Part shown: positions 59,854 through 64,000 of the stretch, in pieces
Layout: each line of letters begins with the position of its first letter
How positions within the stretch are numbered: the stretch's first letter is position 1
NCBI RefSeq assembly: GCF_900115005.1
Contig: NZ_FOUY01000017.1
Location: forward strand, 80,474-144,473
Source of the DNA: Pseudonocardia ammonioxydans
Lineage (GTDB): Bacteria; Actinomycetota; Actinomycetes; Mycobacteriales; Pseudonocardiaceae
Direction of reading: 5' to 3'
DNA length: 64,000 nucleotides
Made by a program: the position numbers and the translations under genes
Notes under the pieces: model-generated
Told to the model about the DNA's origin: nothing
What the model saw: the letters and a program-made list of their open reading frames with translations, nothing else
Databases searched by the model: none

Positions 59854-61158
59854 TCAGCAGGCGCGGCCGGTGTTGATGCAGGTCGCCGCCGTGCGGGCCT
59901 GCTCGCCGGTGAGCAGGCTCTGGTAGTTCCCGTGGTCGGTGCGGGGACTGTGCTGCTGTTCGGGGAACGTGTCGAGTGCGAACTCCCGGCCCGCGGGCTG
60001 GTCGTAGGTCAGCGTCATGCGCAGCTGCGGGACGGCGACCCGGCCGTCGGCGCACCGCCCGTCGGCCTCCGGGAACACCACGGCTTCGTTCTCGGCGTTC
60101 GAGCGCAGGTTCTCGCCGTCCCAGCAGCTCGGGAAGTCCAGGATCCGGACGAGGTCGCTGCCGGACGGGCAGATCGGGTACTTCTCGGTGGTCCGGTCGG
60201 TGAAGCCGCTGCAGGTCCACTTGGACACGACGTTCTCGTCGCCGTTGGTCTCCGCCTTCGCGTCCCCGGTGATCATCCGGAGGTTCTGCGGCATCGGCTC
60301 GGTCTCCTGGCCGGGGTGGCCGTGCAGGGTCATCTGCGCCGAGGTCGGGGTCAGGATCTCCCCGACGTTGCCGTCCTTGCCGCCACCGTCGGCGTTCGCG
60401 TCGTCGCCGGCGCCGTTCAGATCACGGACGACCGGCCAGTAGAACGTCGACCGGTCGCCGTTGGCGCAGGAGGTGCCGCCCGCCGCGAGGCTGTCGTCGT
60501 CGGAGAACGCGTCGGTCGTGGTGTTGCCGATGTAGTCGTGCACGTGCTGCGCGCCGTTTCGTTTGCCCGGCGCCGCCTGGTAGTTGTCGGAGTTGCGGTG
60601 ATCGCTCGTGCCGCACTGCGAGGTGAAGGTGCCGCCGGCGAACACCCCGCCCTTGTCGTCCGGGCCGCTGCCGGGTGCGACGTCGGTGATGTCGACGAAG
60701 TCGTCGGGCGACGGCGGGGCCGCCTGGTCGCGGCCGGGGAACTGTTCGTCGTCACCCTGCTCGTCCGCGGCCTCCTCGTCCCCGGCCGCGCCGTCCTGGG
60801 CGCGGTCGTCGTTCTGCCCACCGGGCCCGCCGCCCTCGGTGGTCTTCCTGCCGTCGGTCGTGTCGCCGCCGCCGGTCTTCTCGCCGTCGTCAGCAGTGTT
60901 CTCGCTGGTGTCCGTACCTGCGCGGTTGTCGCTGCCGTCCGTACCTGCGCGGTTGTCGCCGTCGTCGCCGTCCGAGCCGGTCAGGCTGTTCTCGCCGGAG
61001 CCGGAGTCCTGCTCGGTCGCCGACCCTCGGTCGTCGCCCGAGCCGTCGGCGGAGGCCGTTCCGCCGAAGGCCACTGCGGCGGCGCACACGAGCAACGCGG
61101 CGACGAGGGCGATCAGGCGTATCGGTCCGGTGATGCGGTGCCGTCCACGTCGGGGCAT
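59854..61158 (-). CDS. Secreted DUF1996 domain protein with an acidic repeat linker
   Basis: 434 residues from ATG 61158 (GGAGG upstream). A signal peptide (RLIALVAALLVCAAAVAFGG, cut near ASA, residue 37) is followed by about 110 residues of Asp/Gly/Glu/Thr-rich linker containing repeated NRAGTD units, then the DUF1996 domain: HVHDYIGNTTTDAF, TFYWPVVRDLNG, SCWDGENLRSN and TDHGNYQSLL. DUF1996 occurs in actinomycete and fungal secreted proteins, some near carbohydrate-binding modules, with unknown activity. Eight cysteines suggest disulfides. Confidence 0.85.
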   Translation of the reverse strand: MPRRGRHRITGPIRLIALVAALLVCAAAVAFGGTASADGSGDDRGSATEQDSGSGENSLTGSDGDDGDNRAGTDGSDNRAGTDTSENTADDGEKTGGGDTTDGRKTTEGGGPGGQNDDRAQDGAAGDEEAADEQGDDEQFPGRDQAAPPSPDDFVDITDVAPGSGPDDKGGVFAGGTFTSQCGTSDHRNSDNYQAAPGKRNGAQHVHDYIGNTTTDAFSDDDSLAAGGTSCANGDRSTFYWPVVRDLNGAGDDANADGGGKDGNVGEILTPTSAQMTLHGHPGQETEPMPQNLRMITGDAKAETNGDENVVSKWTCSGFTDRTTEKYPICPSGSDLVRILDFPSCWDGENLRSNAENEAVVFPEADGRCADGRVAVPQLRMTLTYDQPAGREFALDTFPEQQHSPRTDHGNYQSLLTGEQARTAATCINTGRAC

Positions 61159-61792
61159 GGGCGTACCTCCGCGGTGTGTGCAGTCCCGGTCGTGACCGGG
61201 TGGCGCCCACCCCGGCGGTGATCGACGGTCGGGTCCGTCGTCGCGGGCGGGCGCGGGGAGCGTTCGTCGTGTGGACGGCGGTGGTGCGGGGGACGCCACC
61301 GCTGCGGTCCAGCGCGGCCACGGTAGGGAGTCGCCGACGTCGGGGTGACGGCCCTGAGAGGATCGGCCCCGGTCACCGGTGAGAGGTCGGCGCCACGCGG
61401 CGAACGACGGCGTCGTTGCACCGGCACGAGGCACGGTCTGCTCCATTCGCCGCCGTCCCGCTCAGGTCGGCGACCCGGTGCGACACGCCTCACGGGCCGC
61501 GGCCGGTCAGCGGCCCGACACGGGCGTCGCGCCCGCCGTGCCGCCTCTCCGCGGGCGCTCCCTGAGAGCGGGGTTGTCCGGGCGGCGGAACCCGTTGTGC
61601 CGGAGGGAGCATCCCGCTCGCCATTCGTCGCGGATGGGTGGCCGGACGCCGGTCGGACGTCCAGGAACGGACCCGGACCGCGGCCCGCTTCCTACGGTCG
61701 TGCCGGTCGCGCCGCGGTCGCTCCCCCTCGTTCCTGCGGCGCACCCCCTGATGGTGGCGGTCGCCCCGGGGCCCCCGAGACGGAAATGACCG
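61159..61792. other. Long intergenic region before the proline-rich membrane protein
   Basis: 634 bases between divergent genes. CCCGGTC/GACCGGG (61185-61200) is a near-perfect palindrome just upstream of the DUF1996 ribosome site. Long frames run through it but lack good starts and codon bias typical of the neighbours. No RNA gene recognised. Confidence 0.45.
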
Positions 61793-63133
61793 ATGCTTCG
61801 ACTTCGCCCAGTGCTGTCCCCACGCGCTCCCCGCGTCCTCCCCCTCCGCGTTCCGGCCGACGGTGACGCCCCGTCGCGCCCGGCCGGTTCCTTCCTCTCC
61901 CCCGTCGCGGGTGGGCCCGGCCGGCTCCGGGTGGCCCTGCACGTCCTGCTGGCCGCGCTGCCCCTGCTGGCGATCTCTGCGCACGTGTTCCGACTGGTTC
62001 CGATGCAGCTCTCGGCAGCGCTGCTGGTGATCCCCCTGGCGACGACGCTGGCCGTGCTCACCGTGTTCGACCCGCATCCGGGTGACCGGGTCATCGCCCA
62101 CGGGCTGGCGTGGGGCGTGGTCGCCTGCGCGACCTATGACGTGTTCCGGCTCGACACGGTCTACATGCTCGGCCTGTGGGGCGACTTCATCCCCACGATG
62201 GGCACGTGGATCATCGGCCGGCCGGACGACCTGGCCGGTGGCGCCGTCGTCGGCTACCTGTGGCGCTATATCGGCGACGGCGGCGGGATCGGGCTGACCT
62301 TCTTCGTCGTGGCCTCGGTGTTCGGGCTGCAGCGCCTCTCCCGCGCCCAGGTCGTGCTGTCGGCGGTCGGCTTCGCGGTGGCGCCGGTCTGGGCCGGACT
62401 GATCGGCACCGTCGCGCTGGCCCCGCGCGGCGAGGAGCTTATGTTCCCGCTGACCCCGGTCACGGTGACGCTGTCACTGGTCGGACACCTCATCTTCGGC
62501 CTGGTGCTCGGGCTGGGGTTCTGGCACTCGAGGGGCGCGCAGGCGCACTGGCCGTGGGCACCGCTGGACCTGCCGGCGCGGATGCGACCGGCGGCGGCCC
62601 CACCGGACGCGGCCCCGGTGGGGTCGGTTCCGCGGTCGGCGGGACCGACTGCCTCGCTGTCGTCCGCTCCGAACTCACCGGTGCCTGCTGCGGTCCGCCC
62701 CACTCCGAACTCACCGGCTCCGGCATGGCCTGCTGCGGTCCCCCCTGCTCCCACCTCACCTGCTCCGGAGTCACTGCCTGCGGTCGCACCCGCTCCGGGC
62801 TCGCCGGCCGCAGGCTCCCCCGCTCCGGGTGGCCCGGCTCCGGTCTCACCGGCTACCCCGCTCCCGGGGCGCGTGCTGCCGGACCCGGCCCGTTCGGATC
62901 CGGCCCCGGCCCGTCCATCCTGGGCACGACCCGAGACATACGGGTCGGAGCCACCGGCGCCCGCCCGGGCGTTCGTTCCCCGGCAGCGCACGTCCTCGAC
63001 CCCGCCCGCCGCCCAGACCCTCGACCCCGACACCTGGGAACAGTGGCGCCGACGGCTGGAGACGACCCAGCCCGGTCGTCGCGCCCACGGCGGACGTCCG
63101 GCGGCGGAGCCTGCGCCGCACGGACCGGCCTGA
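61793..63133 (+). CDS. Membrane protein with a proline/alanine repeat tail
   Basis: 446 residues. Six hydrophobic helices between about residues 46 and 245 (LHVLLAALPLLAISAHVF, VVACATYDVFRLDTVYMLGL, LTFFVVASVFGLQRLS, and LVGHLIFGLVLGLGFWHS), followed by about 180 residues of disordered tail rich in Pro, Ala and Ser with imperfect APxSPAP repeats. I do not recognise the family. The ribosome site is weak (GGAAATGACCG). The tail may be cytoplasmic. Confidence 0.65.
   Translation: MLRLRPVLSPRAPRVLPLRVPADGDAPSRPAGSFLSPVAGGPGRLRVALHVLLAALPLLAISAHVFRLVPMQLSAALLVIPLATTLAVLTVFDPHPGDRVIAHGLAWGVVACATYDVFRLDTVYMLGLWGDFIPTMGTWIIGRPDDLAGGAVVGYLWRYIGDGGGIGLTFFVVASVFGLQRLSRAQVVLSAVGFAVAPVWAGLIGTVALAPRGEELMFPLTPVTVTLSLVGHLIFGLVLGLGFWHSRGAQAHWPWAPLDLPARMRPAAAPPDAAPVGSVPRSAGPTASLSSAPNSPVPAAVRPTPNSPAPAWPAAVPPAPTSPAPESLPAVAPAPGSPAAGSPAPGGPAPVSPATPLPGRVLPDPARSDPAPARPSWARPETYGSEPPAPARAFVPRQRTSSTPPAAQTLDPDTWEQWRRRLETTQPGRRAHGGRPAAEPAPHGPA
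62660..62870. repeat. Imperfect tandem repeat coding the Pro/Ala tail
   Basis: Variants of ctccgaactcaccggtgcctgc and gctccgggctcgccgg recur, coding SPAP-type units of the membrane protein. Confidence 0.6.
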
Positions 63134-63589
63134 CCGGGACGGCAGCCCACGGCGCCTCGCGGGTACCGACATCGAGCGGGCGGCCCAGGCGGCTCCCGGT
63201 CCTGCCTGCGGGACGGTCGCACGACAGGGACCGCTCCGCCCCGGATCCGGGCCGGCGATCACTCTCCCGCTCGGGTGACGGCCGGACCAGCGCGGTGCGG
63301 ATCGGGCGTCCTGCGCTTCTCCCGCCGTGCTGATGCAGCCCGATCCGATTGCACAGGCCACGACAGCTGTGCCGGGTGGGAACTCGCGAAGCGCGACGGC
63401 CGGTCGGACGCGTACTCGCCCTACCGTCAGAGGTGTGCGCCCCCGGGGAACGCATCGCGACCGCGGCCACCGTGCCCATCGGGGCTCCGCCGCCTGTCGC
63501 CGAGTACCGGGGAAGCACGCGGTGGAACGCTGTCAGGGAGCCGACGACGGCGTCAGATCGACCTGTCGACAAGCACCTCACCTCGGCAG
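63134..63589. other. Region without a convincing gene
   Basis: 456 bases after the membrane protein stop. Frames exist on both strands, but they are of the kind expected by chance at this GC content. No terminator hairpin as strong as those elsewhere was seen. Confidence 0.4.
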
Positions 63590-63940
63590 GCTCCGCTCGA
63601 CCAGCACGATTCCCCGGCGCGGGGCGGAACCGCGCATACCGCCGCACCGGGGCCTGTCGATCAGCACCGTCCCGCCCAGTAGAGGGCGGAAGCGCGCATG
63701 CCCCAGCGCCACAGGCTGTTGATCAGCACTTCCGCGCCCAGTCCGGGGCGGAAGCGCGCATGTCGCCAGACCAGGGCCTGTTGACCAGCACGGTCGCGCC
63801 CAGCGCGGGCGAGAGCGTGCATGTCACTGCACCAACGCCTGTCGATCAGCACCTACCCGCCCGACGCGGGGCGAAAGCGGGCACGTCACTGCGCCAGGGC
63901 CTGTCGATCAGCACAGTCCCGCCCCGCGGAGAGCTGGCCG
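63590..63940. repeat. 62-bp tandem repeat array
   Basis: About five and a half units begin near 63590, 63652, 63714, 63776, 63837 and 63899 (period 62, once 61). Each opens with GCCTGTCGATCAGCAC and carries cgcccag-N-ggggcggaagcgcgcat; variation is spread over the unit. The period is not a multiple of three, so it is unlikely to be coding. Within units CCGCCC and GGGCGG can pair. Confidence 0.85.
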
Positions 63941-64000
63941 GGCCGGTTCGACAGGTGTCACCCCGGCACGCCAACCCGGCCACCCCGCGGCCCGCCGCGA

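Noticed and set aside
61379..61789. 136-codon frame in the intergenic region before 61793
   Set aside because: No ribosome site, Arg/Pro-rich shadow-type composition and no family resemblance.
63661..63852. 63-codon minus-strand frame in the tandem repeats
   Set aside because: The repeat period is not a multiple of three, so the units are read in different frames.
63590..63940. CRISPR array
   Set aside because: The 62-bp period would fit repeat plus spacer, but similarity extends over the entire unit and no part varies freely like spacers; there are no cas genes.

Overview
This is about 64 kb of very GC-rich DNA, densely coded, with many GTG starts and 4-base stop/start overlaps. Gene content and order match the conserved mycobacterial/actinobacterial chromosome core (aroC-aroK-aroB, mltG, ruvX, alaS, rarA, aspS, an Rv2578c-type radical SAM gene, hisS, ppiase, rel, apt, secF-secD-yajC, ruvB-ruvA-ruvC, yebC). 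Typical actinomycete families (DUF397, DUF574-type methyltransferase, WhiJ-like XRE/DUF5753, SCO6745 family, SARP/BTAD-AAA regulator) point to a filamentous or nocardioform actinomycete. Pseudonocardiaceae, perhaps Pseudonocardia, is my inference. I see no transposase, prophage, rRNA, tRNA or CRISPR array.

Layout. 1-5.0 kb: the end of an acyl-CoA ligase gene coupled to an SMP-30 lactonase, then membrane proteins (YihY/BrkB, AI-2E transporter family, HdeD/DUF308). 5.0-16.7 kb, mostly minus strand: shikimate genes, prepilin peptidase, a spermidine-synthase-like gene, a zinc alcohol dehydrogenase, mltG-ruvX-alaS and a SigD/ShbA-like sigma factor. 17-26 kb: a secreted streptogrisin-type protease, rarA, a glutamine/tyrosine-rich membrane protein divergent from an Lrp regulator plus aminotransferase pair, a DUF397/methyltransferase/XRE cluster and a phosphotransferase. 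26-37 kb: aspS, an intein-interrupted radical SAM gene behind a perfect SOS box, a YibE/F-like membrane protein, hisS plus a methyltransferase, a cyclophilin and a second methyltransferase. 37-42 kb: a SARP/AfsR-like regulator divergent from an acyl-CoA dehydrogenase. 42-51 kb: rel, apt, secF-secD-yajC and ruvC-ruvA-ruvB. 51-64 kb: an esterase, an orphan histidine kinase, two uncharacterised genes, polA, yebC, DUF488, DUF1996, a proline-rich membrane protein and a tandem-repeat field.

The strongest connected story is DNA damage. The radical SAM gene carries a 16-bp perfect LexA-type box 3 bases before its ATG. Related boxes sit at the -10 regions of ruvA and ruvC. The radical SAM protein is split by an intein exactly inside its 4Fe-4S CxxxCxxC motif, so a repair-type enzyme induced by SOS would become competent only after splicing. 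Other non-coding signals are a two-copy interspersed palindrome with compensatory base changes, a cluster of stem-loops before a small cysteine-containing gene, SARP-style 11-bp-phased repeats, an Lrp-type operator, a leaderless small ORF coupled to mltG, and a 62-bp tandem repeat at the right edge.
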